DNA of 64,000 nt from Thermogemmatispora aurantia (GCF_008974285.1 NZ_BKZV01000002.1:124001-188000), one strand, 5' to 3'; positions 1 through 9,183 are shown, numbered from the stretch's first letter. The notes: a model not told the origin generated them from the letters alone. Numbers and translations are program-made.

Positions 1-683
1 TGTGCCTGGAGAACACGCATAACCGCTGCGGTGGCCGTGTGCTCTCGCTGGAGCAGATGACGGCCCTCTGTGGCCTGGCCCATGCTCGTGGGCTGAAAGT
101 GCACGTCGATGGAGCACGGATCTTTAACGCAGCGGTAGCTCTCGGTGTGCCTGTCAGGCAGCTTGTGGCTGAGGCTGACTCGGTGATGTTTTGTCTCTCC
201 AAGGGGCTGAGTGCCCCCGTCGGTTCGCTGCTGGTAGGCAGTCGGGACTTTATTGAACGTGCGCGCTGGGTGCGCAAAGTTCTTGGTGGGGGACTGCGTC
301 AGGCCGGAATACTGGCGGCTGCTGGCATTGTGGCCCTGGAGCAGATGGTGGAGCGCCTGGCGGAGGACCATGCCCACGCCCGTCTTCTGGCCGAGGGTCT
401 GGCTGATTTGCCCCAGGTCAGGCTGGATGCTCAGCGCGTCCAGACTAATATTGTAATCTTCCGCCTGCAGGATGGCGAGCGCGTTCTACCCGAGGAGCGC
501 TGCGCCGAATTTCTGGTTCGCCTGAAAGACGAAGGTGTGCTCCTGAGCAGCATGGGTAATGGCCTGTTGCGCGCCGTGACCCACTATGGCATCGAGCGCT
601 CTCACATTGAGATGGCCCTGCTGGCCATCAAGCGCACTCTGGAGGCAACGCTGCCCCGAACGCGCGTGGGGCGCCTCTCTTAA
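1..683 (+). CDS. Low-specificity L-threonine aldolase, 3' part (5' end outside window)
   Basis: The reading frame is open from base 3 and enters the window inside the gene. The first residues visible, LENTHNRCGG, are a signature of PLP-dependent threonine aldolases (fold type I), which cleave threonine or allo-threonine to glycine and acetaldehyde. The PLP lysine is probably the K of FCLSKGLSAPVGS, and an HVDGARIFNA motif (Asp contacting the PLP ring nitrogen) precedes it. About 226 residues remain of a usual 340-350. The frame ends in TAA at 681-683. A later in-frame ATG at 39 is not the start, because homology clearly extends upstream of it. Beta-eliminating lyases are the nearest alternative family. 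Confidence 0.88.
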   Translation, partial: CLENTHNRCGGRVLSLEQMTALCGLAHARGLKVHVDGARIFNAAVALGVPVRQLVAEADSVMFCLSKGLSAPVGSLLVGSRDFIERARWVRKVLGGGLRQAGILAAAGIVALEQMVERLAEDHAHARLLAEGLADLPQVRLDAQRVQTNIVIFRLQDGERVLPEERCAEFLVRLKDEGVLLSSMGNGLLRAVTHYGIERSHIEMALLAIKRTLEATLPRTRVGRLS

Positions 684-828
684 GGAATGGCAGCCTCAGC
701 TTGCGGAAGAACATAGGGGCATTGGAGCACGGGTTTGTGGCCGCGTCTATCACAGAGGAGGGCATCCTCTCCCTTTACGTCCCCCTCGCCTGGGGCCAGG
801 GAGAGCTAGTGAAGCGAGGAACAGGGTC

Positions 829-1533
829 ATGATGGGCAATTCTCCAGACTGGCGTCAGCAGATGAAAGCCGCTCGCCGGCAGGCGCGCCTGCAAGCACGG
901 CTCTATCGACAACAGGTGCGTCAGCAGGCGCGCGCCTATCGCTGGCAACAGCGTCTCTATGCCGGTCCTTTGGCCGGTCTGGGCACAGTAGTAATGCTCA
1001 TAACTTTTGCCGGAGCCGCCTATGCGCTCTTTAGCGGTCGCTGGGGCCTGCTGTTTCCCCTTTTCTTCGCCGGTTTAGCTGTGAGCTGTCTTTTCCAGTC
1101 TCTGGCCCGGGGACGGTTGATGGCTGGCCTGAACGGCTTTGTCTGGCTGCTAGCTATTGCGTTGCTGATGGTAAATGGCTCCTGGAGCTGGCTCCTGCTG
1201 GCCTTGCTCTTCTCCATCATCATCAGCAGCCTGGGATCGAGTCTCACGGGCCTGTTTGGGATGCAAGGGCCTACGCCGGCCCCACCACCCTTTGTCAATC
1301 CACCAGCTACAGCGCCAGAGGCACCCACCAGCGGAGTCGACGAGCCGCCCTACACGCCTTACCATCAGGGTTACCCGGCGCAGACGCAGGCCGCCGGGGG
1401 TATGCCGTCCGATACCTCCATGCCCGCCCCAGAGGAAAAGGCCTCCTCTGCCAGGCGCTACACCCAGCCGCTGGTCTCTTACCCCGAAGAACCCCCCCCA
1501 AGTCCCGAGGTCCTGCCACCGCAGTCGCGCTGA
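829..1533 (+). CDS. Small membrane protein with basic N-terminus and proline-rich tail, unknown function
   Basis: I do not recognise a named family. I chose the ATG at 829 (a second follows at 832) because a purine-rich GAAGCGAGGAACAGGG lies just upstream and the longer frame has no credible start. The 234-residue protein has an Arg/Gln-rich amphipathic N-terminus (about residues 8-45, likely coiled), three to four hydrophobic segments (about 48-130), and a low-complexity Pro/Ala/Ser-rich cytoplasmic or surface tail. It sits between threonine aldolase and an SDR gene on the same strand. A strong hairpin at 1610-1644 follows it and probably separates it from the SDR. Confidence 0.6.
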   Translation: MMGNSPDWRQQMKAARRQARLQARLYRQQVRQQARAYRWQQRLYAGPLAGLGTVVMLITFAGAAYALFSGRWGLLFPLFFAGLAVSCLFQSLARGRLMAGLNGFVWLLAIALLMVNGSWSWLLLALLFSIIISSLGSSLTGLFGMQGPTPAPPPFVNPPATAPEAPTSGVDEPPYTPYHQGYPAQTQAAGGMPSDTSMPAPEEKASSARRYTQPLVSYPEEPPPSPEVLPPQSR

Positions 1534-1609
1534 GCCGCAGGCCGCAGCGCAGGCCCGTCCCCGCCTGACCTTGCAGCTCACTCTCGGACGCGGTAGAATC
1601 CGCACAGGA

Positions 1610-1644
1610 GCCTTGTTCTGCCCCGTAGAGTGGCAGAACAAGGC
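1610..1644 (+). terminator. Perfect 13-bp hairpin between membrane-protein and SDR genes
   Basis: GCCTTGTTCTGCC at 1610-1622 is exactly complementary to GGCAGAACAAGGC at 1632-1644, with a 9-nt loop. No T-run follows, so it is either an atypical terminator for the upstream gene or a structured leader of the SDR gene, which starts 55 nt downstream. Confidence 0.5.
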
Positions 1645-1698
1645 CCGAGAGCGCACAGCTCGAAGAGAGCAGAGCGAAAGCGAGAGGAGCTGCGAGCA

Positions 1699-2559
1699 AT
1701 GACAGTGACAGCGATTGCGAACGCCGTGGCCGTCGTCACAGGGGCAGCCAGCGGCATCGGCCTGGCAACGGCCCGCGCCCTCCACGAGCGAGGCGCACAT
1801 GTTGTGCTTGCCGACATTAACCAGGGCGGCTTGATGGAGGCCGCCCAGCGCTTACAGCAGGAGAGCAGCGGTCCGAGGCAGGAGCGGGGCAAGGTCCTGA
1901 CTGTTGTCACCGACGTCACCGTTGAAGCCCAGGTCGAGGAGCTAATGCACCAGGCAGTGGCCCTTGACGGCGGTCATCTCGATCTGGTAGTAACCAGCGC
2001 TGGCATCGGACGGGGTGGGCCGATCGACAGCTTCACCGCCCGCGACATGGAGGCGCTGCTGGCCATCAACTTCATGGGCACCTTCCACTGTGTCAAGGCA
2101 GCTTTACCTACCATGCGCCGCCAGGGCCGTGGCCACTTCATCTTCCTCTCGTCGGTCGCTGGCAAGCTGCCAGTGCCCGCCCTCAGTGGCTACTGCGCGA
2201 GCAAGTGGGCCGTGCGCGGCTTCGCCGCCGCGCTGCGGGCGGAACTCTATGGCAGCGGCATCGGCATTACAACGGTCTATCCCTCTTGGGTAGACACCCC
2301 CATGGTGCAGCAGGCCGAGGCCGACTCGCAGCTCCTCAACATTCAGGCCCTGCTCACACCCGAGCAGGTTGCCGAGGAAATGATCCAGGCGGCCCTGCAC
2401 GACCAGCACGATCTGACGCTGGCGCCGGATCGCGACACGGCTCTGATTCTGCAAGTCATGGAGCAAGATCCTGAGAAGGCCGAGGAGCTGATGGGACGCG
2501 CCTTCCAGCAGCGTCTGGCACAGCTCCAGAGGACTCATCAGGAGCAGGAGCCAGCATAA
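1699..2559 (+). CDS. SDR-family NAD(P)-dependent oxidoreductase
   Basis: A classical short-chain dehydrogenase/reductase of 286 residues. The Rossmann dinucleotide motif TGAASGIG lies near the N-terminus. The catalytic Tyr-Lys pair is in SGYCASKWAV, preceded by the Ser of FLSSVAG. The ATG at 1699 is preferred over upstream starts because GAGAGGAGCTGCGAGCA gives a Shine-Dalgarno site and the Rossmann strand begins about ten residues later, as is normal. Substrate cannot be predicted. The C-terminal 60 residues are Glu/Gln-rich and more variable. The next gene, a DUF2236 protein, starts 89 bp downstream on the same strand, so the two may be co-transcribed. Confidence 0.88.
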   Translation: MTVTAIANAVAVVTGAASGIGLATARALHERGAHVVLADINQGGLMEAAQRLQQESSGPRQERGKVLTVVTDVTVEAQVEELMHQAVALDGGHLDLVVTSAGIGRGGPIDSFTARDMEALLAINFMGTFHCVKAALPTMRRQGRGHFIFLSSVAGKLPVPALSGYCASKWAVRGFAAALRAELYGSGIGITTVYPSWVDTPMVQQAEADSQLLNIQALLTPEQVAEEMIQAALHDQHDLTLAPDRDTALILQVMEQDPEKAEELMGRAFQQRLAQLQRTHQEQEPA

Positions 2560-2648
2560 AAGGCAGACATAGCTCTAGAATATCACGAGAGTGAGGAAGG
2601 AGGAAGCCTGAGGCAGGGCCCAGCCGGGAGCAAACGAGGAGAACACAC

Positions 2649-3560
2649 ATGAGAGAGGCCAGACAAGTGGAGCCAGGACGAGCAGAGGCTGGCCTTCACG
2701 GCTACTACGGCCCCGAGAGTGTGACCTGGAAAGTTACACGCGAGGCCGCCATTCTGCTGGGAGGTGCGCGAGCGGTGCTGCTGCAGATCGCCCACCCGCT
2801 GGTGGCCGAGGGCGTCTATACCCACAGCAGCTATCTTACTGATCCGGCGGCACGTACCCTACACACGTTCATGCTCGGCCAGATTCTGACTTTTGGGGAC
2901 AGACCCGAGGCCCATGAGGCGGCCCGCACCATTAACCGGCTCCACGCCGGCGTCTTCGGCCATTTGCCCCAGGACGCCGGCGCCTATCGCCGCGGCACTT
3001 TCTACCGCGCCCGTGACCAGGAGCTGCTCCTCTGGGTGCACGCCACCCTGGTAGACACGGCGTTGCTACTCTATACCAGCCTGATCGGACCGCTGACAGC
3101 CGACGAGCAGGAGCGCTACTACCAGGAGAGTAAGGCCCAGGCGCGCTTGCTTGGACTGCAGCCCAGATATATGCCAGCGTCGCTGGCTGAGCTGCAGCAC
3201 TACGTCGAGGAGATGGTCCAGAGCGATCAGCTGGCGGCTACACCCCAAGCACGCCGTCTGGCCCATACTGTGCTGTTTCCGCCCCTACCGACCGTCTTTC
3301 GTCCTGTGCTGCACTTCCATTTCTTGATCACCTGCGGTCTGCTGCCGGAACGGGTGCGTAGCCTCTACGGCTATCCCTGGGGACCCTGGCATCAGCAAGC
3401 GTTTGACCTGGTTATGCAGGGACTGCGCAGCACGCTCCCGCATCTGCCGCTCAGGCTGCGCACCCTGCCGGTGACGCAGCACATCATCGAACGCCGCCTC
3501 TCATCGGCCCGTTTGCAAGCCTACGCCCGCTCGATACGCGAAGCACGCGCCTCAGCCTGA
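2649..3560 (+). CDS. DUF2236 / MpaB-family oxygenase-like protein
   Basis: A 303-residue, mostly helical protein. The N-terminal block contains GYYGPESVTWKV, then LLGGARAVLLQIAHPLVAEGV with a conserved His. A later R-T-x-H-x-F segment matches the DUF2236 (oxygenase MpaB, latex-clearing-protein-like) family, whose characterised members bind heme b through conserved histidines. The start is supported by GAGGAGAACACAC immediately upstream. It follows the SDR gene in the same direction, suggesting a small redox operon. The substrate is unknown. Assignment rests on the N-terminal motif block and overall length. Confidence 0.75.
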   Translation: MREARQVEPGRAEAGLHGYYGPESVTWKVTREAAILLGGARAVLLQIAHPLVAEGVYTHSSYLTDPAARTLHTFMLGQILTFGDRPEAHEAARTINRLHAGVFGHLPQDAGAYRRGTFYRARDQELLLWVHATLVDTALLLYTSLIGPLTADEQERYYQESKAQARLLGLQPRYMPASLAELQHYVEEMVQSDQLAATPQARRLAHTVLFPPLPTVFRPVLHFHFLITCGLLPERVRSLYGYPWGPWHQQAFDLVMQGLRSTLPHLPLRLRTLPVTQHIIERRLSSARLQAYARSIREARASA

Positions 3561-3908
3561 GATCTCAAGCCCAAGCGGACAGGGGCACAAGCGCACCTGA
3601 GTAGGGGAGATGGGAGGATCGACAAACCAACCAGAGTCGGCGCTGAAGAGATGCGGCGGTCGGCGGTCCTGAATGAATGGGGAGAGATAGGAGAGGGCTG
3701 GCAGAGAGCAGCCAGGTCTGACGGTAGGCAACAACGCAAGCAGCAAGCGGCGACCTGTCCAGGCCGGGAAGGAGCCAGCTTCCTGGCCGGTCAGATCCCG
3801 CTGGCTGCCAGCCGGGCGCGGGGATCAACCGAGGGGGCCAGAAGCGCAGGCGACCACCAGCCACCGGGCCAACCAAGAGGTACCTGCGCGGCAGACCTCT
3901 ATTCCATG
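3561..3908. other. Intergenic stretch with no recognised feature
   Basis: About 350 bp between convergent genes. I see no supportable ORF, tRNA or strong hairpin. Open frames here are short and lack ribosome-binding sites. Confidence 0.5.
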
Positions 3909-4064
3909 CTAGTGTGAGACAGCTCCACTTGCAAAGAACGCCAGCAGCAGCAGCCAGCTTATCACAAAAGCCACCAGCAGGCGAACCGTCCACCCCGAGA
4001 GCAGGCGCCCTGCATGGCGGCGTGCTGAGGCGCTCTCGTGCGCAGGTGAGCTTCCTCCGCTCAT
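3909..4064 (-). CDS. 51-residue single-span membrane protein
   Basis: The minus-strand ATG at 4064 has an excellent AAAGGAGGTTCTCC Shine-Dalgarno, which is the main evidence that this tiny gene is real. The product begins MSGGSSPAHESASARRHAGR, a polar basic N-terminus. It continues with one strongly hydrophobic helix (VRLLVAFVISWLLLLAFFAS) and ends a few residues later. No family is recognised. A long inverted repeat at 4080-4176 lies directly upstream and could control it. Confidence 0.55.
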   Translation of the reverse strand: MSGGSSPAHESASARRHAGRLLSGWTVRLLVAFVISWLLLLAFFASGAVSH

Positions 4065-4079
4065 GGAGAACCTCCTTTC

Positions 4080-4176
4080 ACAAAGACGGCGCTCACTCTT
4101 CTGCAGCGAGATATGCATGTCTGCCATTGTCTAGATGCACTACATTTACTACTATGGCTCAGAGCGCCGTCTTTGT
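4080..4176. repeat. 15-bp perfect inverted repeat with 67-nt spacer
   Basis: ACAAAGACGGCGCTC at 4080-4094 is exactly complementary to GAGCGCCGTCTTTGT at 4162-4176. The proximal arm lies just upstream of the Shine-Dalgarno of the 51-residue membrane protein, so in its mRNA the repeat would form a long-range stem in the leader. Alternatives are a pair of protein-binding sites or a mobile-element scar. Confidence 0.6.
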
Positions 4177-4209
4177 TAAGAGGGACAGGACTTCTGGATT
4201 GTTCCTGTC

Positions 4210-4551
4210 CTACCTGCCGCTGGGACGACACTGCGGGCATTCACAAAGCTGACGCAGCTTTTCAAAGGTAAAGATGCCCGTTCGATGGCCATCTTCCCAG
4301 ATAGGAGTCAGCCCATAGCGTCCCACCGGCTCCAGATTGACCAGCGTTGTCTCTTCTCTATTCAACTGCTGCCGGCGCTGTAACATGCCCGGCGACCCGC
4401 CTTCGCCAGCACAGAAGGCACAGGGGCAGGCCCGGCGCAGCTTCTCCCAGGAGTGGATGCTCTCATGCCCGTCACTCCAGCTCAAGATCAGGCGCCGCTG
4501 CTGGTCATCCAACAGAAAGGACGTGGGAAAAACATCGCGCTCTTCTTGCAT
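4210..4551 (-). CDS. DUF971-domain protein
   Basis: A 113-residue protein of the DUF971 type, the fold also found at the N-terminus of gamma-butyrobetaine hydroxylase. It carries two matching blocks, SWSDGHESIHSWEKLRRACPCAFC and a second WEDGHRTGIFTFEKLRQLCECPQC, each of the form DGH-x(n)-LR-x-C-x-C. The four to six cysteines make metal or Fe-S binding possible. DUF971 proteins often occur in iron-sulfur or ApbC/Mrp contexts, but no such neighbour is present. The ATG at 4551 is chosen because AAGGAGCGGATCG precedes it; an upstream start lacks a site. Confidence 0.75.
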   Translation of the reverse strand: MQEERDVFPTSFLLDDQQRRLILSWSDGHESIHSWEKLRRACPCAFCAGEGGSPGMLQRRQQLNREETTLVNLEPVGRYGLTPIWEDGHRTGIFTFEKLRQLCECPQCRPSGR

Positions 4552-4692
4552 CGATCCGCTCCTTGCAGCACGCGCGTTGGCGAGGAGACGAGCCACGGCG
4601 GCGGTTCTCCCCGCTTACTGTCACGCGCTCCTCTTTTATGCTCCATCCGGCCCAAATTATATCCTACTGCCAATCTTCCAGCGATGGCCAGT

Positions 4693-7600
4693 TCACTGGA
4701 GTAGAGGACCCGGGTCGCCAATCAGCTGATAGGCCGCCCAGAAATAGGGATGAGCATAGCAAGCATGTGCCGAAGAGCGCGTCCGGGCCAGAAAGGCGCG
4801 CTGAGCCTCGGCCAGGGCCATGACCTTGGAGCGACCGGCCAGTAACCCTTCGTAGAAAAGCGTCATCAGTTCGGCACTACTGGCGTCGTCTACCTTCCAC
4901 AGCGTTGGCAGCAACGAAGCAGCTCCCGCATAGAGAAAGCCCCGCCCCAGGCCCATGACCTCATCCACCCCTCCCAGGGCCACCCGCCCCGTCTCACAGG
5001 CACTCAAGGTCACCAGCGAGCAAGAGGCCAGGTCAAGATTAAAGACCTCAATGGTGCTCAGTTGGCGATCAGCGAGCTGGATAAAGGAGAAATTGGGAGC
5101 ATCGAGACGGAAGAGACCGTGGGCCGCGATATGCAACAGCGGCGCCAGCGGACCTTCCTCCAGTAAGCGCGTACTGGTGGCCTCCGCATCAAGATAGCAA
5201 GGAGCACCCAACAAGCGGGCCACGGCCTGCGCCTCGCTCACCGCCCACGGCAGGCGTCCGCGATCGGAGAGACCCAGCACCAGTGCCTGGCGCAGCGCCT
5301 GACGGGTTGTCCGCCGGCGCCGACCGCGACGTCGGCAGACCTCCAGCAGCCCCAGAGAGGGCAGATACGAAACTGCCACACGCTCCACCAGAAACTGCAC
5401 CCCGTCGAAGAGGCAGTGGAACGGTAGATAGTGCAGCAGGCCATAGGGGACCACCAGTAGATGCTCGCAGGAGTAGAGGACAGGAAGCACCGGATCTAGT
5501 AGGAGGTGATAGAGCCTCTGCAACAGACCCAGGCAGTTCTCTTGTAGCGCCGCCAGATCAAGGATCGCCTGCCCAGCCGGGGCCGCTGCCTGGCCTGCCA
5601 GATCGAGATTCAGGCGCCAGAGGGCATAGAGGCGCTCCAGCTCAGGCACAGCTCCCCGCAGACGGCGCCAGCGCAAGTGACCCGCTGCCAGCGAAAAGAC
5701 ATACAGATCCTCTCCAGCCAGAAAGTACTCCAGCACCACTGTCCGCGGCTCCAGCGAGCCTTGCAGGTCCGCCAGGCGCTCCAGCCAGCCTTCTTCCACT
5801 TTTTTCGCGGCCCGCGAGGGATAGGTGCTGCCTATAGCTGGCAGGCCCAGCCGCTCCAGCAAGCGCTCAATCTGTCGCTCGCGCTGCCGCATCTCCTGAC
5901 GGGCACAGGCTGGGTCAAGCGCAGGCAGGCGCCTGATGGCCGTATCGCTCAGTTCAACCGCCCGTTCCGTGCCATAGACGAGCGAGCTGAACCAGGCTTG
6001 TTCCTCACGCAGGCGCGCCAGCTCTTCCAGCAGCGCCTCAACCTCTGGCTGCCCCGCCCGCTCGACGTGGACACGAATCTCAACGGTATTGCGCAGATAG
6101 TCGCCGAGCACCCGTGACTTGGCCTGCTCAACATACCCCAAAGCCTGGGCCCCATCTCCACGGAGCAAGGCCAGGCGTACCGCCCTTTCATAGAGCGTTC
6201 GCTTATCTTCCAGAAAGCTGGAGCGCGCATCAAAGACCAGGCGGGCCTGAATTTCCTCGATCCCCTGGACCGCCCGTGCATAGGCCCGAGCAGCCTCCTC
6301 CAACTCCCCACGGCCCTCCGCGAGCTGCCCGCGTAAATCCTCACAGCGATAGACCAGCTCCAGCAGGCCCTGCTCCTGCGCCATCTTCAGAGCCTGAGCA
6401 CAGAGCGAATCAGCCAGCGCCTCGTCGCCGCGGCTCATCGCAATCTGAGCCTGCAACAAGAGGGCACGCGCCAACTGGGGGAGGGCTGCCTGTCTGGAGA
6501 AGGCTGTAGCCGCCAGACGCACCGCCGCCAGGCTCTCCTCAAGTTGTCCACTGGCAAACAAGAGTTCTGCCTGCAACAGCGCCAGCGAGGCCGCCGGTAC
6601 CTCCAGGCCACTGGTCTCCAGAAGCGTGCGCGCCTCCGCTAACAGCGTTTCGGCGCGTCGCAGCTCTTTCATCGCCAGGGCTGCCTGCGCCTGCCACATC
6701 AACGCCAGCGCCAGGTGGTGGCACCCGCGACCACCAGGAACCGTGCGGAAAAAAGCCGCCGCCTCCTCCGCCAGCTCAGCCGCTTCACGAGCGCGATTCA
6801 AACGCAGCAGGCAGTAACAGGTCTCGCAGGCCACTTCAGCGGCGGCCAGCGCCAGAGCGTGCCGCTGAAAAGTTGTCCGACTGCGTTCAAAGAGGGCGAG
6901 GGCGCGGCTAAAATGGCCCTGAGCTGCATAGATCTGGGCCATATTCAACTCCTGACGTGCGACCGCCAGCTCCTGACCGCGATAGGAGGCGAAGATAGCC
7001 CGCGCCCGCTCGTGCAGCGCCAGCGCCTCACGGAGGCGTCCCAGGGCGGCCAGGGTGACAGCCTTATTGGCCCAGGCGCGGGCCAGAGGCAGTTCAATCC
7101 CCTCGCCGTGGCGTCGATAAGCCTCGATAGCCCGTTCAAAAAGACTGAGGGCCTGGTCGTAGTGACCAAGCTCATAGTGGACGATGGCCGCATTGGCATC
7201 CATCTGACCCACGCGCAGCCAATTGCCCTGCTGTAGGAAGATCGCGCGTGCCGCCGCAGCGTCCTGCAACGCCTCCTGGAAACGGCCCAGCTGGAGACAA
7301 ACCGCAATCCGTCCGCTGCGCGTGCGCGCCCAGCCGAGGTAGTCATCGCAGGCTAGAAATGCGGCCCCAGCCGCATCGAAGTCCCGCAACGCCTCCTCAT
7401 CGCGCTCCAGGCGCCGCAGGGCCTCGGCCCGAGTCAGCAAGCCAAGCCCACAATAGTCGCACCTCCCTGTCCACTCGCCGATCAATAGCAAGTAAGCAGC
7501 CAGGCGTAAAGAAAGCTGCGGCTCATCGTGCCAACGCCGGTCGGCCTCCCGCTTCAGCCACATGACCAGGTGAGCCAGGGCCGAGGGGTCCAGTAAAGGC

Positions 7601-7701
7601 AGCTGCTCCCTCAGCAAGCGCTGGCCCTCACTCTCGTCTGCACTCACAAGCAGCTCAGCCAACAGTTCCCAATGTGCCCCAGTGTTGCCCCGGTATGCCA
7701 T
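4693..7701 (-). CDS. TPR-CHAT protein (caspase-like cysteine protease domain)
   Basis: A 1002-residue protein if translated from the ATG at 7701; a TTG at 7737 would add 12 residues. About residues 10-480 are tandem helical repeats of TPR type (repeated A..Y...G....A and A....G motifs). A helical linker follows, then a C-terminal CHAT domain (about 640-1000). The predicted dyad is His in HIAAHGLF (codon 5119-5121) and Cys in TLSACETG (codon 4996-4998), followed by the family's GRGFLYAGA and LWKVDD motifs. CHAT domains are clan-CD proteases related to caspases and HetF. Both dyad residues are intact, so it is probably active. It lies downstream of the zinc-finger and sigma genes on the same strand, which makes a proteolysis-controlled transcription switch plausible (inference). 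Confidence 0.9.
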   Translation of the reverse strand: MAYRGNTGAHWELLAELLVSADESEGQRLLREQLPLLDPSALAHLVMWLKREADRRWHDEPQLSLRLAAYLLLIGEWTGRCDYCGLGLLTRAEALRRLERDEEALRDFDAAGAAFLACDDYLGWARTRSGRIAVCLQLGRFQEALQDAAAARAIFLQQGNWLRVGQMDANAAIVHYELGHYDQALSLFERAIEAYRRHGEGIELPLARAWANKAVTLAALGRLREALALHERARAIFASYRGQELAVARQELNMAQIYAAQGHFSRALALFERSRTTFQRHALALAAAEVACETCYCLLRLNRAREAAELAEEAAAFFRTVPGGRGCHHLALALMWQAQAALAMKELRRAETLLAEARTLLETSGLEVPAASLALLQAELLFASGQLEESLAAVRLAATAFSRQAALPQLARALLLQAQIAMSRGDEALADSLCAQALKMAQEQGLLELVYRCEDLRGQLAEGRGELEEAARAYARAVQGIEEIQARLVFDARSSFLEDKRTLYERAVRLALLRGDGAQALGYVEQAKSRVLGDYLRNTVEIRVHVERAGQPEVEALLEELARLREEQAWFSSLVYGTERAVELSDTAIRRLPALDPACARQEMRQRERQIERLLERLGLPAIGSTYPSRAAKKVEEGWLERLADLQGSLEPRTVVLEYFLAGEDLYVFSLAAGHLRWRRLRGAVPELERLYALWRLNLDLAGQAAAPAGQAILDLAALQENCLGLLQRLYHLLLDPVLPVLYSCEHLLVVPYGLLHYLPFHCLFDGVQFLVERVAVSYLPSLGLLEVCRRRGRRRRTTRQALRQALVLGLSDRGRLPWAVSEAQAVARLLGAPCYLDAEATSTRLLEEGPLAPLLHIAAHGLFRLDAPNFSFIQLADRQLSTIEVFNLDLASCSLVTLSACETGRVALGGVDEVMGLGRGFLYAGAASLLPTLWKVDDASSAELMTLFYEGLLAGRSKVMALAEAQRAFLARTRSSAHACYAHPYFWAAYQLIGDPGPLLQ

Positions 7702-7974
7702 ACAGAACGTTCCATTCCTGGACCAGGCCGATCCCAATCACCAAGACCCACAATGATACAGACAATGCCAAAGAAGAAGCCAAAAAGAAACCCCAAAGGG
7801 ATGGAGAGAAAAAACCTGACAGCGAGCCATTGCCCCCCTTCTTTCTCTCCCTCAGCCAGATTCCAAACGTTTGGATGGCCAAAAAATCACGCAATGCCAG
7901 CCAGGGGAGGCAGAGAGAGAGGTCGCTGAGCAAAAGCCGGCAGAAGTGAGCGGCGCAGAGAGAGCGTGAACGCG

Positions 7975-8913
7975 CTACTCTGGGAGAGCGAGCTGCAGCG
8001 ACTCAATGACCACAGTTCCTTCAGGGAACTGCAATTCGAGGGTATAGGTTTCCGGGGCCAGAGCGGAGAAGAGGAAATTGCCCAGCTCATCGATGCGACC
8101 AGAGCGCACGGTCCCCGAGGCGGCAGTCAGGCGCACCGGCGTTCCCTGAAGGGCCTCCAGAGCTGTTCCCTTGCGCGTCACAAAGCCGATCAACTCCAGA
8201 CCATCCTGACGCGAGGAACCATGTTCTACATGGAGTGAAATGCTAAAATCCTCGGCGCTATAGCGACGCGGCCAGAGCGCCTCAGCCTGTTCTGATGGGG
8301 TCAGATCACGCTGGTAGGCCAGGCGGGGCTGGGGAGCGAGCAACGTGGCCACAATCCGGCGTGCGCTGGCAGCCATCTGCTCACCCAGCGACGGACGGCC
8401 CGGACGGGCCGACGCCAGGGGATGGGTCTGGGGAGGAGGGCCATCATCCAGGGACCACGAAGAGGGCCAGGGCAGCATCTCGCCCACTTCGGCCTCTGCC
8501 GGAGCCTCTTCCTCCTGCTCAAGGGCCAGCGAGGCCGCCAGCTCCAACTCAGCAAGGTCCAACTCAGAGAGCGGGGAGGCTTCCGCCAGTCGCGTCTCCG
8601 AGGCGAGAAAGTGGGAGAGGACCGCCAACTCCGCCGCACAATGCTGGCAAGTGGCCAGATGGAAACGCACCGCCACAGCGACCTCCTTGTTGAGCAGACC
8701 GAGATAATACTCACCAAGCACCTGAGCCGGGGGGCAGTCCCAACGATAGAGGGATTGGAGCAAAGTTAACTCAAGGCGGCGATAGCTCTCCACCCGGGTT
8801 GCACAGGCGGGGCAAGTAGCCAGGTGCTCCAGCACAGCAGGTCGCACCTCCTCGCCGGCCAGATAGGCAAGCATCTCTTCGTCGCTGATAGCGCCCCGTT
8901 GACGACATTCCAT
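7975..8913 (-). CDS. Double zf-HC2-type zinc-finger protein, putative soluble anti-sigma factor
   Basis: A 312-residue protein from the ATG at 8913, which has AGAGGAAACGCTC upstream. The N-terminal half holds two anti-sigma-type zinc knuckles, HLATCPAC and HLATCQHC (H-x3-C-x2-C), each with an earlier Cys. There is no hydrophobic segment, so it should be cytosolic. The middle (about 125-210) is acidic and Pro/Ala-rich, probably disordered. The C-terminal about 100 residues look like a small beta-sandwich of the carboxypeptidase-regulatory type (GRIDELGNFLFSALAPETYTL). It sits between the sigma gene and the TPR-CHAT gene. The predicted role, binding and inhibiting the sigma factor, is an inference from the knuckles and the context. 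Confidence 0.78.
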   Translation of the reverse strand: MECRQRGAISDEEMLAYLAGEEVRPAVLEHLATCPACATRVESYRRLELTLLQSLYRWDCPPAQVLGEYYLGLLNKEVAVAVRFHLATCQHCAAELAVLSHFLASETRLAEASPLSELDLAELELAASLALEQEEEAPAEAEVGEMLPWPSSWSLDDGPPPQTHPLASARPGRPSLGEQMAASARRIVATLLAPQPRLAYQRDLTPSEQAEALWPRRYSAEDFSISLHVEHGSSRQDGLELIGFVTRKGTALEALQGTPVRLTAASGTVRSGRIDELGNFLFSALAPETYTLELQFPEGTVVIESLQLALPE

Positions 8914-9183
8914 GAGCGTTTCCTCTGACTGAACTGGATAAGAATGGCTGGCAGCGGCGTCATCTACAGCCCTACTCACCCACGGCTCCAGACCTCCACC
9001 CAGGCTCTCAGCTCACCGGACCAGCGAGACCGCAGCAGCTATCTGCCTTCTTTCTTCCTTCTTGCGTCTGGTTTGAGCAACCAGCACAGACCCGACCGGC
9101 TTTAGGAACCGAGTCGAGAGGTAAGCCGTCTGCCTACCTGTCTGCTTTCCTGACTTCACCACCAATAAACGGCTACTCCTGCG

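Noticed and set aside
7655-7933. Minus-strand 92-codon open frame with a hydrophobic stretch between the zinc-finger and CHAT genes
   Set aside because: It starts at a TTG without a ribosome-binding site and overlaps the CHAT gene start in another frame. It could be a small coupled membrane gene, but the support is too weak.
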